Positions 45,640-60,600 of a stretch of 64,000 bases of DNA are shown one piece after another. The stretch comes from Cardiocondyla obscurior. Lineage: Eukaryota > Arthropoda > Insecta > Hymenoptera > Formicidae. Under the pieces are notes generated by a model. It searched no databases, was not told the DNA's origin, and worked only from the letters and a program-made list of their open reading frames with translations. The translations under genes were made by a program, and so were the position numbers. Location: assembly GCF_019399895.1 (NCBI RefSeq), contig NC_091878.1, forward strand, positions 3,224,001 through 3,288,000, in the 5' to 3' direction. Positions within the stretch are counted from its first letter, which is position 1. Every line of letters starts with the position of its first letter.

Positions 45640-48600
45640 TTATAATTTAATAAACTGTAACAATAGAATCGATTAATTTAGGCAACACACCAATTTTTTA
45701 CAAATAGGAAACGTGATATTAGATTAGCTCGACATTACTTTTTTCCGCATCTTTGTTTGTTTCTTTACTAAGAATAAAGAGCCGCCTGTGCCTGAATCGT
45801 TTGTTCTACAAAAGCGAGCAAAGACGATCTCCTGTGATTGAACGACGGGGACGATTATTGTCCGAGATGTAATTTGATTCCCGCCGCGTTTAGAGCGACA
45901 GTTCGATCTTGGTTTACGGGAGCGCCGTAATACCTCGGGATGTCGGGATCTTAGAACAGAATCAACCGAATGGTAATCGTCTTGCAGCGCATCCGGATTT
46001 CGCAGCGAAAATAGTTAATCCGATCGATTCTCCCACTGGCGTAAGGGAAAGAAAATGTTTTATAAATAGCTGCTGGATAAAAATCAGCTGTGTAAATTTA
46101 AAAGACGTTATTTACGGTCAATACAGTTATTTGTCTCGCGATACGAATCGAAGTTACCGCGAACGGAAACGCTTCGCGGCTCCTCGATTGAGTGACTCTT
46201 CTCACTTCTCGGGGCTTTTCTGGAGAACGGCGACGTTGATTTATAGAAAAAGTTTGCGCCGCGTGTGCCCCGCGCGCGCATAGAATCTTGTTTCGGTAGC
46301 GTTACGTCGTTGTAAGTTCTCGGGAATCGCGGGAGTTCGAGCCGCTCGATCTTGCCGGGAATGATGATCTGCTGGGAAAAGTTTACCGGTGAATCAAGAT
46401 TCGCTAAGTTTTTATTTACTGGTAAGACTTATTTACCAGCGTAAACGTGCCCATAATTTTCTCATTCTTCGCGTCCATATTGCACTTTCCGAGAGTGCAA
46501 TAAGTTACAACATTGTCGCGATATTGCTCGGCGTCTCGCCGGGTCCTGTAATGCGGCGTCTTTACATTGTCATGTGATTACCGTCAGGCTTAAACTGTCC
46601 TAATAACTTTGAGCGCCGAGTAGACGGAAATGTAGTTTGCAACCAAGACTCGCAGCGGAATCTAAGGGTGGAAGTACACGCTGTACGGTAAAGTTCTCAT
46701 CTCTCCATCTTTTTGAAATATCATCGAGCCGATACCTTATTCCTCGTTCCACCCTATTCTTTTTCAGGCCTTGACAGCCGTTGTACCCGTATATAGGTAT
46801 AGGAATGCGCGTACGTGGTAACGGGGACCACTAATGCCTCCATGAAGATTTATCGTCTCGTGCCAGACGAGGGCTGTTACGTAAGGCTAAGCTCTCAGGG
46901 TCGTGGCGTCAAAATCGAGCCCGAGCGGTCCTCGTCCTCGCAATCGTGTAAATCCCAATGAAGTGGAAGCTACTCGCGATTCCGCGCGGATATCCCCCCA
47001 AGATCCACTGCATATGCGAAACGGAAACTGTATGCGTTACCTTTTAAATCCGCCGCCGCCGCCGGTTTATGACTTCGTCATCGCGCCGTCCCGTTTACGA
47101 CTGCAAAGCCGGACTTTATATCCGCGTCGCATTCATATCGCGCTCAAATCGCGGTTAATGCTCGCACCACCGATTTGTGATTTACGAGATCGGGGGCAAA
47201 CGCGCGATACCGTTTTTAATGAATAGCCCGTGGAATTACGATCGAATCAATTTCTATGGAGCGCATTCGTTACAATCGTAATATCGGACGATTTTTTTTT
47301 TTTTCCTTTTTTTTTCTTTTTTTGGCCGCGCTTCAATTTTCCCCCAGAGATCGCGCGATGCGAATTTTGACGCTTCATATCCAGATTTTCCAGATTATCC
47401 GAAAGAATTCAAAAATATGACGTGTATACGTTATATATTGACAAAGATTCTCATGTCGAACTTATATTTCGAAAAATGTAACATAATAAAATCCCGCATT
47501 AAAGCTGCATTCAAACAGAATATAAAATTATTAAAATTTGGTAAAAGCATTGAATACATAATAGACTCTAACAACACAATCTGAAAGTATTAAACTCTCG
47601 GTATTATAGATTAAAAATTATCAAATTTTCGATTAATTTAATGAAAAATAACAAACAATAGCATAGTATTTTAAAGATAAATTCAAAAATAATAAAGACT
47701 TCGTAATGCTACGTTTTATTTGCTAATAAAAAATTATTATTAATAAATACAAACAATTATTAATACGTAAAAGCAAAGATTAAAATTAATCCAAAAAAAA
47801 AATTAAAAGTTTAAAGAAAATGGTGGCGAAAAAAACGTTAACGATAACAAAAATTAATAATCAAATTAAAAGTTTTAGCTATCCCTGCAATCACACAATA
47901 TCATGTATAAGTATGTATTCACATTTGATTTGAAATTCACGCAATAATACGATACAGTTGGGAATGGCCCGCAATATCTGAAGTTCAATTTTATGAAACT
48001 GATTCGTGGCTCACTCGACCCTACCCTCGGCGCTTTCAGTTTCAAGAGCGATCCATCGTGGTCCATATCTACGGTCGATTTCATATCTGGGAATCCCATA
48101 CGGCGGTAGACCCACCCTTGCTTCTCGCGAGTCGCGGGAGATAGATAGGAGGAGACCGAGAGAGAGAAAAAGGGAGAGAGGAAGCGAGGCGGATAGAAAG
48201 AGGGCGGGAAAGGGCTCCGAGCAGCAAAGCGAGAAAATCGAGTGGATACATACGTTAAGCTAGATTACGTGTCCGGCGGCTAGATTGCGGCGGGGTTGTA
48301 TCTGCTGGATTTATTAAGCAGCGCCATATGTATCCAGTAACGTGACACCGGCGTTCTGAAGGCTGAAGAATTACAATTTCCAATGGCAGATCATTGGCAC
48401 GGAGACGGGTCAAGCCGTCGGCCGCGAAACCGTTACTCGTGTCCGGCGTCACGAGATGTTTACGTACGATTTAATATGCCGGTCCGCGCACGCAAAACGC
48501 CGCTTTTTGCCGAAGTAACTCAAACAGGGTTGATTGCGAATGCAAATATTTTACGAGTTTTCGAAAACAGACGTTGCTTTAATTATGAATTTGAATTTCT

Positions 48601-51600
48601 GGCTGCTGCCGGAATTTCATTTAATATTCTTGGCTGAATGTATGTATTTAGAGCGACGTTGTACCGTCAAATTTTCTCAAATCTCTATACTCTATTTTAT
48701 TTAAGCCGATTCCGCTGCATTGCTTTATTTTTCGGATAATTTACATTAAATCTTTGGCCGCGAATATTTAATTTCAAGTAATAAAAAAAAAAAGAAAAAA
48801 GAAAACAAATAAATAAATAAGTAAAAATTAAAGCAACCTTATGCGCAATGAAAATTCACTGATGAAGTGTGCAAATTCCTTAACGAATAGAAATCAGGCG
48901 CAGTACGGGATTTTGAACAGTATGTACTGCGGAATAAACGATTCATGCAAATCTAAGCTGTACGTGGTGGCGAGTGCGCGAGTTTCCGTGCTAATTGGAA
49001 AGTATTTAAAACACGGGGAAACCGCAAAGAGCCGGAGGTAGCCGTATCGTTGCAGGCATGGCTGAACGGAAAGAATTTCTGCAGTGTAAATTTCCAAACT
49101 ATTTGCGCAATTTACTTTTATTAAACCATTTTGCGAGCGGTCCTCCGGTGGCCCACTGGCACGTGTTGATCGAATTTTTCCCGATAATCATAATGTAAAA
49201 AAAATATTTTTCTTTTATTTTTTTTTTAAGTGAAATTGCCACGGTATCTATTATTAATCTTTATTATTTTAGAATATTTTATAAAATTAATATTTATAAA
49301 TAATAAATTGATATTGTTAATTAACATTTATTAAATCGGTTGGAAGAGAAAAAAACTTCTACAAACTGTATTATTATTTGTGCTCAATTTTTTTTTTTTA
49401 TAAATAATAAAGTAAGAATGTTTTTCTACTGTGTATTTTTTAATTTTAACTTGTAAATTATGTGGTCTACTGTTCGTAGAGAGAATTTACGCTTATCTCT
49501 GCTTTATTTTGTATTTCAGAATTATCTCGTAATTTATTTTACGCTTCTTTATTTGTTGAACATGCGCTCTGCGATTTGTTAACTTTGCTATTAGCGATCC
49601 TTCTTTTTTATCTGTTCACCCGTCGTATTTCGAAGTCTGGCTGCCGATACGTTCCGATTTTTCGCCATCGGTGACAGCTGCCAGAGCGTTATCGAACCCT
49701 CGAAACACAGCCGGAGTCGATAATGCACGAGTCGGTTGCAATGAAAACCGCAATAGCCAAGAGCGGGCGCGAACCTGTTTCACATTTTATCGCCCACCGA
49801 AACTGATGTCGGGTCGTGTAAGCAGATAAATGCCTCAGCTACAAAGCTGCAAGTTATCGCGAAATTAGATTTTCTTTTTTTCACGAAATAAAGAACGTTT
49901 GAAAATTTTATGCAATTCGAGATACTTTCAAGATACGAATAATTTTTTTTTTCTGAGATACATCTAATTTTTTTATTCGCTAGCTTGGCGGATGCAATTC
50001 TAATTAATTAAAACTGTCTGGGAGCGCCGTCGAGGCCCTTTATCCATACGACGGATTTTTCTTAGCTTCACGCAAGCTTTGCACGTGTTTCAACGCACGT
50101 CTACTCGTTAATTGGCCGCTGGCGTTGTTCGGATTTCAATTCGATACGCATGAAATCGCCGACTCTGTATCTCCATCGACGCGTCTTATTGAGAGAGAAG
50201 CGCACAAAGCAAACAGTATAGCGATACGCGAATTTCGCACGGCTATGTTCTATTAGCCGGCACGTTATTCGCGGCAATCGCTCGAAACGGTACAATTTAA
50301 CATCACGTTACACACCATGGGCAATCCACCGTCGGGGCTTTACATAGGGGGTTTTGTGTTACAATTATCTGCCCGGAAGCACGAAGCACACAACTGGCGG
50401 TTAGCCGGCTACCGCCGCTTCTTGTATCGCCGTAGCCAAAGCGTGCTCAATGTGCGGATAAACGCATTCGCTGAATTCTTTCCTAATTATTCCCACCCGA
50501 AATCTCCGATCGCTTCATTCCTCGGGGAGGAATCTCGGGACGGCGACACGTTTCAGTCGCAGAAACTCTAGTGGTTCCAAACGAATAATTAGCGGACTTC
50601 GATACTGTCACTTTCATACTATTTCCTGAAGGGTGAATCTTGTAACTCGGGAAAATATAACACTTCCTAATTTGGAAACTTTATGCCTGCACGTATACTT
50701 GGAAGTTTCGCAATTTAAAAATCTCGCAACTATTTAAAACTTAAACTCGAGCTTTGGAGTTCGGAATTTCTTTCAATATCGAATCCAATCAGCGGTTTCG
50801 GTATTGCGGGCGCATGACGGGCGGGATTCTCGGCCGCTCGGATTCCCGATCACTTCGATTTGCGGCCACGATTTTGCGAGTCGTGATCTTCGAAACGAGC
50901 TACAACGCCCAACGCTGGCACCTGAAATGTGCTCCGTGTATCATCGACTTATCCTCGTTTCTCCTAGCGCACGGATCGCGAAATGTGTCTGTCACGTACG
51001 TGTACTGTAATACCCGAGAGAGACTGAATGTACCTACATCGTGGCGTACCGAGGGCGCAGATGTCATATCAGAACATTAGCATCGGCCTGCGGGTGCCTG
51101 ATGGTTTTCGACATCACGGAAACATTCGTCGCGTTATCTTGCGTCGCGGGATCTTAGCACGCGATAAGAGCCGAGTAAATTTGGAGGAACTACATTGTGA
51201 TATTGCATAAAATTTGCTCGTTCCTAATCTTTCGTTTTCATTTTATTCAATGAGCGTACCAAATAACTTGGGAAAACGACGTGAATTAAGAAATAAAATT
51301 AAAAGCTGTCACATTTTATATAAATTTTACGTAATCAATATTTTCAAGATTTAAATCAGTCACGTATTATAAAAAATTGTTCAGCATTGATTTTTTTATT
51401 TAAAAAAAAACTCTTTTTTTATTTTACTTTGTTGCTTCCAGTAGTCCAGCTTGTGCTTTTTATAGAGAACAGTTTGAACATGCAGATGTGTATTTGCGAC
51501 ACCGAGGCCGCCAAATTTTTAACAGGATATATAGTTATGCGGCTGTAGTTCAGCCTCGCGATTATTTTGCATGCATGCTGGAGAGTAAATTTCACGAAAG

Positions 51601-54600
51601 GGTTCCAAGGAAGTAGGTTGGGATTTGAATTTAAACGAGGACCCTATCCACTCGGCGTCGGTGTCGAGCTTTCCGGTCTCGCATGCGCGGGCGACAAGTA
51701 CCGCCGAAAATTATTTTTGGACACGCTGGAGAAAGCAACTTCCGCCGCGTCCCATGCAAAATAGAGTGTACATGTGCGAAATACGGAATACATTACAAAA
51801 TTTCGGAATCGATAAGACGATCGTCCGAGCCCGGGCGTCTTTGCGCCGCGGAAATTTTATCTGCAATTATATTTCAAGTTTAAATTCGATCCGCGGAGTT
51901 ATATTATTGCCCGGCGATGAAACCAACTTAATTTGCAGGCTCAATTAACTAAAAGTACGATCTTGTTATTCGTTTACAGTCCCGTAGCTTAATCTGAAAA
52001 CTCCTTACTTTGCAATGTTAACTCCGTAACAAGGTCTTCACTTAAATTTTCGTTAAGGAAAAGTTGCTCCTAATTTTATTCAACGAAGCGTCTTCGCTGA
52101 AAACGCTCGCAACACGCGAGAAATCTAGTGTTAGTGGGGTCCTTCGCCTCCCATTTCCGTGTAGTTCTCAAGTTGCCACGTTGTTGTTTTAGAGGTTCTA
52201 GATTTTAGTTCAGTCGAGTTTCAGGATGTTGCTCTAAACTTCACGGATTCTTGACGTATCCTTTTACGGATCTCTTTTTCGCGAAAGTTTTATCGCGGCA
52301 GAGACAACGCACGCGCGATTCGCGGTCAACACCGTTTGGTTAAAACTCAGTTTCCCGGTGATGTTTTCGCAGCTTCTCCAGCAGAATTTACGGACACTGT
52401 CGCAGCGCAACAAATTCCGATAAAAAAAAAAGAAGAAAAAAAACGAAAAAAGAACTCCTATTAGGACAATAGCAATAACGTGAAATTACCCGAGTGCATG
52501 TCGCGCTGACTTTTCATTCTCGACCTCCGGCTGACCAACGATTTACCATCACCCTTGCGTCTTCTTTTCTTCTCGGCGTTTGGCGCGAAACAAACGAGGC
52601 GGAAATTTGCAGGACCACTGGAAACACGGCGCAAAAACGTCACGATGACAGCAGCGTTGTTCCATGATACCGCGTTACCTTCTCGCGACCGCCTGTCCGC
52701 CAAGAAATATTCATCGACAAGTGAAAATTAACGCCGGTCGTTTATCTCGCTTCGGAACCGAGTGCCGTTCGCTTTAATTCAATAGAAATAGTTTTGCTAG
52801 CGCCCGAGTCACATATGTTTTTATTATATTTTTACCGAATTGATTTAAATATATCAGCGCGCCGTGATGGCAGACAAATATTGAATCTGACTCTATATTC
52901 TATTTCCCAGGAGAGCAAAATTTATATATAAAATTTCCAAATATTATATAAGACGCGTGAAGCGCGAAGCAAAATGAATAAACAAAAAGTGGCTGAAATA
53001 AATGAAGAAAACGCGAAGGAATCAAATATCTCCGTATGTCATCAAAGATATTCCCTATGTGAATATCGATTTACCGAATCGGGATTCTATAAAAATTTAT
53101 AAAACCACGTATCTTTTACTTTTGTAACAATGGGGTGTCGCAATATGATTCCGCGAAATAAAATACTTATGGACTGTGGAATCTTCACCAGATTCGAGGT
53201 TCATGCGGTCGAAGGAAATTAGATGTTGGCTTTGTAGAAAAAGAAAAAAAAAATCTAACGTAATAATAATTTTCAAAGTAATTACAAGTTTTATATTGAG
53301 AACGAAACATGTTTCTCTCGATTACTCACTAAAGATACGCGATGGGAAAAATTTCCGATGCCGCAAACATTCAGCGTGTTTCAATCGAAGCAATCACGCG
53401 ACGGTATTAGCAGCATTAGAAGGTAACAATTGATTATTGAATTTGACACAGCACCGTGCTTAAATCGCTTTTCAACGGGAATTTCTGGTTACATCTCAGT
53501 ACGGAAGCACGAAACACGTATTCGGGTAATTGACAAGCGTGCGGAGAGTTCTCGATAATTCGACGGGCTGCAAATTCGCACATGCACGTGCCGGGTAAAG
53601 GTAAACGATGTACACAGTGTCCCCCGATCTGCATTCAATTACCGCTAATCTCATTGTTGAATAAATAATGAAACGTCAGCGTTCAGGGATAACTAGAGCA
53701 GTATATTTTATATGCCAGGTAAAACGTATCGCGATCGCGAGATGGTCGTGTAATGCGATTCTTGCAATTTCGTTTCCTACTTTATAATTTTTTCTTTTCT
53801 ATTTTTACGCCCTCGATAAATCAATATTAATTCTCGTTATTCGTGTCTCGGGGCGAGACCTCGGCGAATTTCACACAATGATTTGCATCGGCAAAAGGAG
53901 AACCGGCGACTTACTGCCACGGGAGCATAATTCGTCTGCCTCGCCGGCGAAATTTGTTCGTAGGGACGTTACTATCCCGAACTTTAGAGCAAGTTTCACA
54001 AAAGACTCATGGTAGGTACAAGGGAGGTCTTAAGGGGGACTGAGGGTACATCCCGGTCTCCGTGGGCGGAGAAGATGGACGTATTGTCCTAAAATGCATC
54101 CTTTCCAAAGTATGCTTAAGAAGCTATATGCGCGCGCGCAGATAATGCGCCTACATTTTTTTCTTTCTCCTTTTCTTTTCTTTTTTTTTTCTTTTTGCAG
54201 CGCACACTGAAAAGCAGGTATATTAGCAACAAGTTTATTCCTTAAGGAATCTGGAATTTTTTCATAGGAAAAGTTTAATAGAGTTCACTTATCGCGAGCA
54301 GTCATCTCGAACTTTCCTATAAAACGGAAGCCGGCGAATTAAAAATAGGAAGTATTAAAAACAACGTTTGTTATGTTGCAATTATACTATCAAGACTTGC
54401 AGATAAAAAGTATTAACGCTTTTAAGTAAAAAATATTTCATTCCTTATAGTGTAATTCATAGAAACATATTGATGTCAGAGTTTTATTATACGTGCCGAG
54501 TTAATTAGTGGTTAAAGAATCGAGCCATTAATTTAATTCGCTCATTTATTCGTTCTCCGTCCCATAAATTTCTGCTGAATGCAATAATCTCCATTGATTT

Positions 54601-57459
54601 TCTTCGAAAATATCATTACCACCGATGCAAGCGGAGAGAAGGGCGTTCGTGCGTATCGGAGGCGACATTGCTGCAGTTGCAAGTGAGGGATGAGGGCAGA
54701 GGATGTCGCGGTGGAGGCACTCTACTGACGGATCCGCCAAGAGTACGAGTTCAATTTTCCAATTTCCCGGACTGTCACTCTTCCCCTCGCGGCCGTTCGC
54801 CCGGAATATTTCCCCGATTTGCCGGTCGCAACGCCATGATTTCTCCCCGCGCCTCCCCCTCAACACCTAGCCCAGTTATTTAAGATTCCCGCGGGCGCTC
54901 CGTCTTCTGTTTTAAAAATCACTCCCGTCCGCTTAGTATGCCAGGACGGCTCGTGCTAGTCGACTGTGATATTGCCTTTGCGCCCTCACCCTCCGCCCTT
55001 CCGGCGCCCTCCGCCGACGCGACCGTCCCCCATCCCTCATTCAGCCCCCATCGGCCTTGTCTCTTACCGTTTCTTTGTCTCAGCTTTTACTCATTCGATC
55101 CCGCATACTAGAGAACAGATCTCGGACTATCCGCAAGTGATATAACTATATATATATACTCAGCCGCTCGCGCGTTTTAAGCCCTCTCCAATTCCGAGAT
55201 TTAAGGATTTTCGAGACACTTAATTCCTAGACAGCAAAATTCCCGGAGGTCCAGGAAGATGTACCGTGCAAATTATATATTAGGGTAATGCACGTTACAA
55301 TGAAATGTCGTGGAGGATATTCGCAAGACGTAAAACTTCTTAACGGCGCCCGGCTGTTTTAAATACCGGAGGACCGATATTAAGTCGACGAAAAGTATTC
55401 TCGTCATTTCGGTAAAGTGTCTGCAAGTTCGGGAAGAAAGCGTCGATGGGAATATTTCTCGAGACCGACCTCGAAAGAAAGTATCTGATAGCTTTAATTA
55501 TGTCACTTATCCGCAGTTACGACATTTTCCGATAATTACTGGGGAATCCATAGAGCGTGTCTTACAAAATAAAAGAAGCCGGGGGTATCGGTGAAACAAG
55601 CTAGATAAAGTTTCCCAGGGAGTTTGCTCGGGTTAAAACTCGGCGATTCGGTAACGATTTGATTGAAACCGTCAGGGCATTTACTTTTTCAATGCGTGGA
55701 ACGTAATCGGAGCTTGTTACCGGCTTACCCTGTCTCGCAAAAGTAACATCCAATTGTGCCGCCACGATGGACCGTTTCCTCATTCTCGCAAGACGCTATT
55801 GGCATGCGATATTCACCGAGGAAACAGTATGAGAAATTACACTTGTAAATATTTTACGGCTACAAATAAAAATGCTTCCCTCCGTTTATATTTTTATTCC
55901 CCTCCTAGTATCGTACAGTTATGAAGGGACCACATTGGGAACTAACAGTTCAAGATTATGGAATTGGATATTTTTGAAAGTAAGATTCCTCTAAATTTCC
56001 AAAGCTGTAAAAACGCGATATGGAGATGATTACATGCACCGAATATTATTACATTTTATTATTCTCAGTTGAAAATTTAAATATAAGAATAAAAAAAAAT
56101 GATAATAATAAAAACAAGAATTAAATTTAGAAAAAAAAAGTTATAAAATTTAAATTTTAATTCTGAGAATACTGATAGTCATAGAAATGTCAAAGATTTA
56201 AGATTAAAGTGGAAGCGTTCTCGATAAAAATTGAAAATTGAGTTACTTAATTTCTTGTGTAGCCATATCCATATTAAAGACGGGGATTTGAACAAATTTC
56301 ATCGGGGTTAATAACTTGAAGTTAAATCTGGAGAAACGGCATCGGCCATCCCGGATAATTCTCGCGATGAGAGCTGTACGGTAGCGGAAAGTTACTTTCA
56401 TTTAATTGGGTATAGGGCCATCGAGAAGTTCTCATCGAGATGCCGATAGATTCTCCGTGATAGCGGAGTTCCAACCGGTATCTCTGCAACTCCGTGCTGA
56501 CAGCAGTCTGACGAAACGTGACGGGCTAAAATCCAATTAGCGATAATTAAGGTTTCCACGCGACTTCGCGCTAAGATGCCGAATTTTCTCGCTCTTTCGG
56601 CTCGATTAACCCCTGTAACGAATACCAAAGACGTAATTATGATACATGCACTCTTGAATCTTAACGCGCCCTTCGTGTACTAATTACGTCTTTTTCATTT
56701 TATTATTCGATCCTTTTTTGTTTTATACTTTAATTTGAATGTAACGTTTGAATATGAAGAGTTTTCCATTTATAATTTTAAATGCTTGTAATATTTTATC
56801 GTCAAACTTAATTTTTGCGACTTTTAATACCGTTAAATTTCCAAAACTTGCAATTATATTTTATTGGATATAGTTATTTTTCTTTTTTTCTATTCTCATT
56901 GATTGCGATGACAATTTCGCGTTCCCAAGTAAATTCATTCTATTACGGCGGGGAGTCTCCTTTTATTGCCACGATAGAGAAAAGTTACGCATTGAGCAAG
57001 TAATAAGAAGGAGTTTTATTAGCTTCTCCGAAAGCCCTTTCCTAGGATGCATAAAGACGGCTGTTCAATGAAGTCATTAATACCCCCGGTGAGCTGACCG
57101 ACTTTCTCGGGTTTAAGGATATTCATTCGTCTATGACTTTACAAGAAGTCTAAAATAACGAAAGATATTTCGAGGCACTTTACTAGAAGGTATTTCAAAT
57201 TAAATATCAATATTAAAAGTTTGCAAGAACAACCCGAGTGGAATTTGATTCCCACCGTTACCTAATAATTAGTTAACTAATTCGTGGTTTATCTCGTTCC
57301 TGTCTAGCAAAACTGTCCAGCACCGAGCTAGAAACGTAACGTTTAAAGCGTCTCGATATTAAACAATTATTACTCTCTAATAACGAGTCGAAAAAGCCAA
57401 ATATCTAAACGTTTTTCCGCGCGTACTAGTCTACTACGAATAGTAATCTGTCTCTACGC
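45640..57459. other. Long stretch with no supported gene
   Basis: Alternating AT-rich and GC-richer DNA. I looked for long frames with splice sites, tRNA B-box-like sequences and transposon coding regions and saw none that convinced me. It holds T-rich runs at 47292-47322 and the purine tract at 48139-48236. Confidence 0.5.
48139..48236. repeat. Purine-rich (GA) tract
   Basis: Almost 100 bases of mostly G and A on the + strand (GAGAGAGAAAAAGGGAGAGAG and similar). It is simple sequence and may adopt non-B DNA structure. Confidence 0.7.
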
Positions 57460-57660
57460 GCGCGCTCTCTATTGCGGCGGTCGCTGAACTCCGGGCCCGC
57501 CTGGCGTCACCGTGTCTGCGTGAACAATGATGGCTGCCGGCTGACGTAACGCCCACGTGCTCGTAGTTGATCGCGGCGGCCGGCGGGCCCGGAGGTCAGC
57601 GGCCGCGGCAGTCGAGCGCGCGTTGCGCGCGAGTCAATACGCGTAATAGGTTAGTCGCGA
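57460..57660. promoter_or_regulatory. CpG-rich block with CRE-like and E-box motifs, possible promoter
   Basis: Very high GC and CpG against AT-rich sides. It contains TGACGTAA (57542-57549), CACGTG (57554-57559) close to it, and a GCGCGCGTTGCGCGCG near-palindrome near 57618. The ATGATG at 57529 opens only a few codons. No gene on either side could be linked to it. Confidence 0.35.
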
Positions 57661-60600
57661 CGAAAAACGTTTAAATATCTACTTACAATTAGACACATGG
57701 TCCGCGCCGGACAGTGATTAGACGATCAATACCAGACAGATTTTGTTTGTATATTTAGTCTGCGCGATCTAACTACTAGCTGCAAAATTAGATTATTTAA
57801 ATAAATTTTTACTCGGGGAGATCGACAATTTAAATTATTAAAAAATTATTAAGACTTTTGTTTCTCAGCGATAAAAATTTCTAATCAGTGCGTAAAAGAA
57901 TTTAATCGATGATAACAATAATAATGCGCGAATGTGCCGCTGTAAAAATGATGAAATATAAGTAAATCGTATACGCGGGGGTGTCGCAGACGATGAATGA
58001 CACGAATTCAGAACGCGAACCCCGTGGGTCTCTGCAATTTGTTTGTTTTATGACCGGCCTTATGGCGGATTCGTGTTGCGTATTATACAATGCGTTTGTC
58101 GCTGGAAATTCCACGTCGCGGCAAGACGAACTGAAGCGTCAACCATGAAGCGCATTAATAACAACTCGCGCTTGGTAAAAACCGCACATTTTTTCGATCA
58201 TGTTGCAGCTTAATACTCCCGGCCAATTCAATGCAACCGCGCACGTTCCGGTTTCGTGACACGTACAATAAGCGCGTGGAATATGCGTGCAATAAACACA
58301 TTCAGATTACGCAATTGAACAACAATAATTGAATTTAATTTTTAATTTCTTTGTTACGATAAACAATAAAGAATCGCTTCTTTGTAATATAATTCAATCC
58401 GGTGTTGCGGCTCGATGTTCTAATATTCATAAGAGAAACGTTCGCGCTCGTATACCAGAAGAAATTTTGAAAGGATTTCTCTTCTGGACGCGGGCGGCTC
58501 AATTGATAAATCCCCGATTCATTCCCGGAATTCGTAGAATTCTGCTATCCGGTTTAAGAAGTCCCGGTATGATGTCTACGTGAGTCTGAATGCTGTTTAA
58601 TATTGAAAAGAGCGAGGACCGGTCGGCGTCGCTACACCGTCGAACTCCGACGCAGCTACATTAAAGATGCTCGTGGGATATGGCGAAGTTTCGATACTCA
58701 TCCAAACGATCGGCCTCCTCAGCGTTTCCAGTAAGTGTCACGTCCCCGAAGCAATGCCAGAATTATTGATAACCAATTCCTAGTCAGATCTAGCGTCCCC
58801 GTGAGGGAGCGCGGGGCGAAGTGGTAGCTTTTCAAATTGCGCTTTGAATCGTGAGATATACTCGGGATCCGTGGTAATTGGATTCCTGGGTCATCAGATA
58901 CCCGAGTTCTTGCACACTTGGGAACGGGTCCCCGGGTACCCGCTCAAGTACGCGGGGAGTCGTCAATTTCCTCACATTCTTTAATTTCCATGCCGAAAGA
59001 CACCGCGATACGTGTTCCGTGCGTCCCTCGATTTCTATTACGCGACGATTTAATTTGTTCTCGGCATTTCTTTTCTTTTATTTTTCTATTTTTTTTTTCT
59101 TTTTAATATAAAAAAAAAAGAAACGAGTGCACGGAATAATTTACATGCTCGCCGTAATAACACGAAGAGCCGAAATCACGTCGGCTGGATTAGGTGGACG
59201 TTACATTGAAGAATTGCGGAAATGTGGGTGCGGAATGTATCTCGTGAAAGTATCGCGGATGAATCGATGGGGAAAAAAAGTGTGGCAGAACGCGAGCGAG
59301 AAGGGACTCGTTACGATAATTGGACTGGTGTTAATTTATTTTAGTGAATCCACGAGGCGGCGCGACACCGACTCGGCAGCACGTCAAATAAGTTTCAATT
59401 TGTATAACGAATTTTCCCTCTCTTAGAGAGCGGCATCAATGAGATACAAGAGTATACCGGGAACGGTCCAACAATACCAGCAATTATCGCCAAAAAGTTT
59501 AAATGCTGCGTTAAATATTCAGCTCTAATTGAGGTGACGAAGATCTATTCGCCTTGCGATTTATTTATCGCCTAGCTCGATTGCAATCAGAAAAAAAGAG
59601 AAATTAAAAAAAAAAGAAACAACGAAATCCCAGCTTTCTCCAATTATGAATATTAAAATGTAAAACAAACAGCGACGAAAGTGCGGGTTGTAGTAATTTA
59701 ATTAAACGAAATACTTGCGCGATGAATAAAGTTGGCCGAAAAGGTTTTCTCGTTCCGCGCAATTGTACACGCAATTATTATTATATCATTATTATCATTG
59801 TGTACAATTTATAGAACAATTTATCTTAATTTATTTCACATCCTCGTGCTTGAGATAAACAGTTTCCAAGACTTTTATTAGTCCGGATTCCGTCATTTTT
59901 AATTTCCTTAATGATCCTTCAAGCTTCACGTTCCGCGTTAAGCCCTTACATCCTCACAAAGGAGCAATAATTTTTGCACTCGCTCGAGCGGAATTACATC
60001 AAACACGTTACATTACGTCCAACTACCCTCTTCGTTTTATCCCTCGTTCATTCTTATGTACGCGCCTCTTAATTCTGAAGTGACGTACCGCGATTCTCCA
60101 GAGGCGCTCCGAAAGAAGGGCGACCATCTTATCGGCTCCCTTAAGAGTTTCCTTGCAATTTCAGCCGAAATAGTACCGCGCGTGACACAGGCGGGCATTA
60201 TCGCGTTAAAAACGCGAGGAGGCGAGAGCGCGACGTCCCTCCGGGAGGATTCACGTTCCGGAATGACGGCGATATCGCCCGTGGAGAAGCTAATCGTTGG
60301 AAAGCGGGATGTCAGGCATGTGCGAACGCGGGCGACATCGCCGTCGTCCCGGGGATGAATTATGCGACTTGGCGAGATCCTGGACCGGCTCTCCTTGCAA
60401 GTGCAACATGCGGAGCCATAAACCATTCATCGGTCGCCGCACGCTGCAACCGCAGATAATGCGTCGGACGCGATCCGCCGCGTGCGGGAATCGGCGCGAT
60501 TGAACGCGCCGTCGCGCCGGGTCGATCGATCAATCAACGTTAAATGGCCATCAAATGGCCTCGCGACGCAACGAGGCTGTACGCGAATTTGTAAGCGCGG

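Noticed and set aside
51433..51615. Acceptor-like CTTCCAG followed by about 58 open codons
   Set aside because: No donor, no known motif, and such a length is common by chance.
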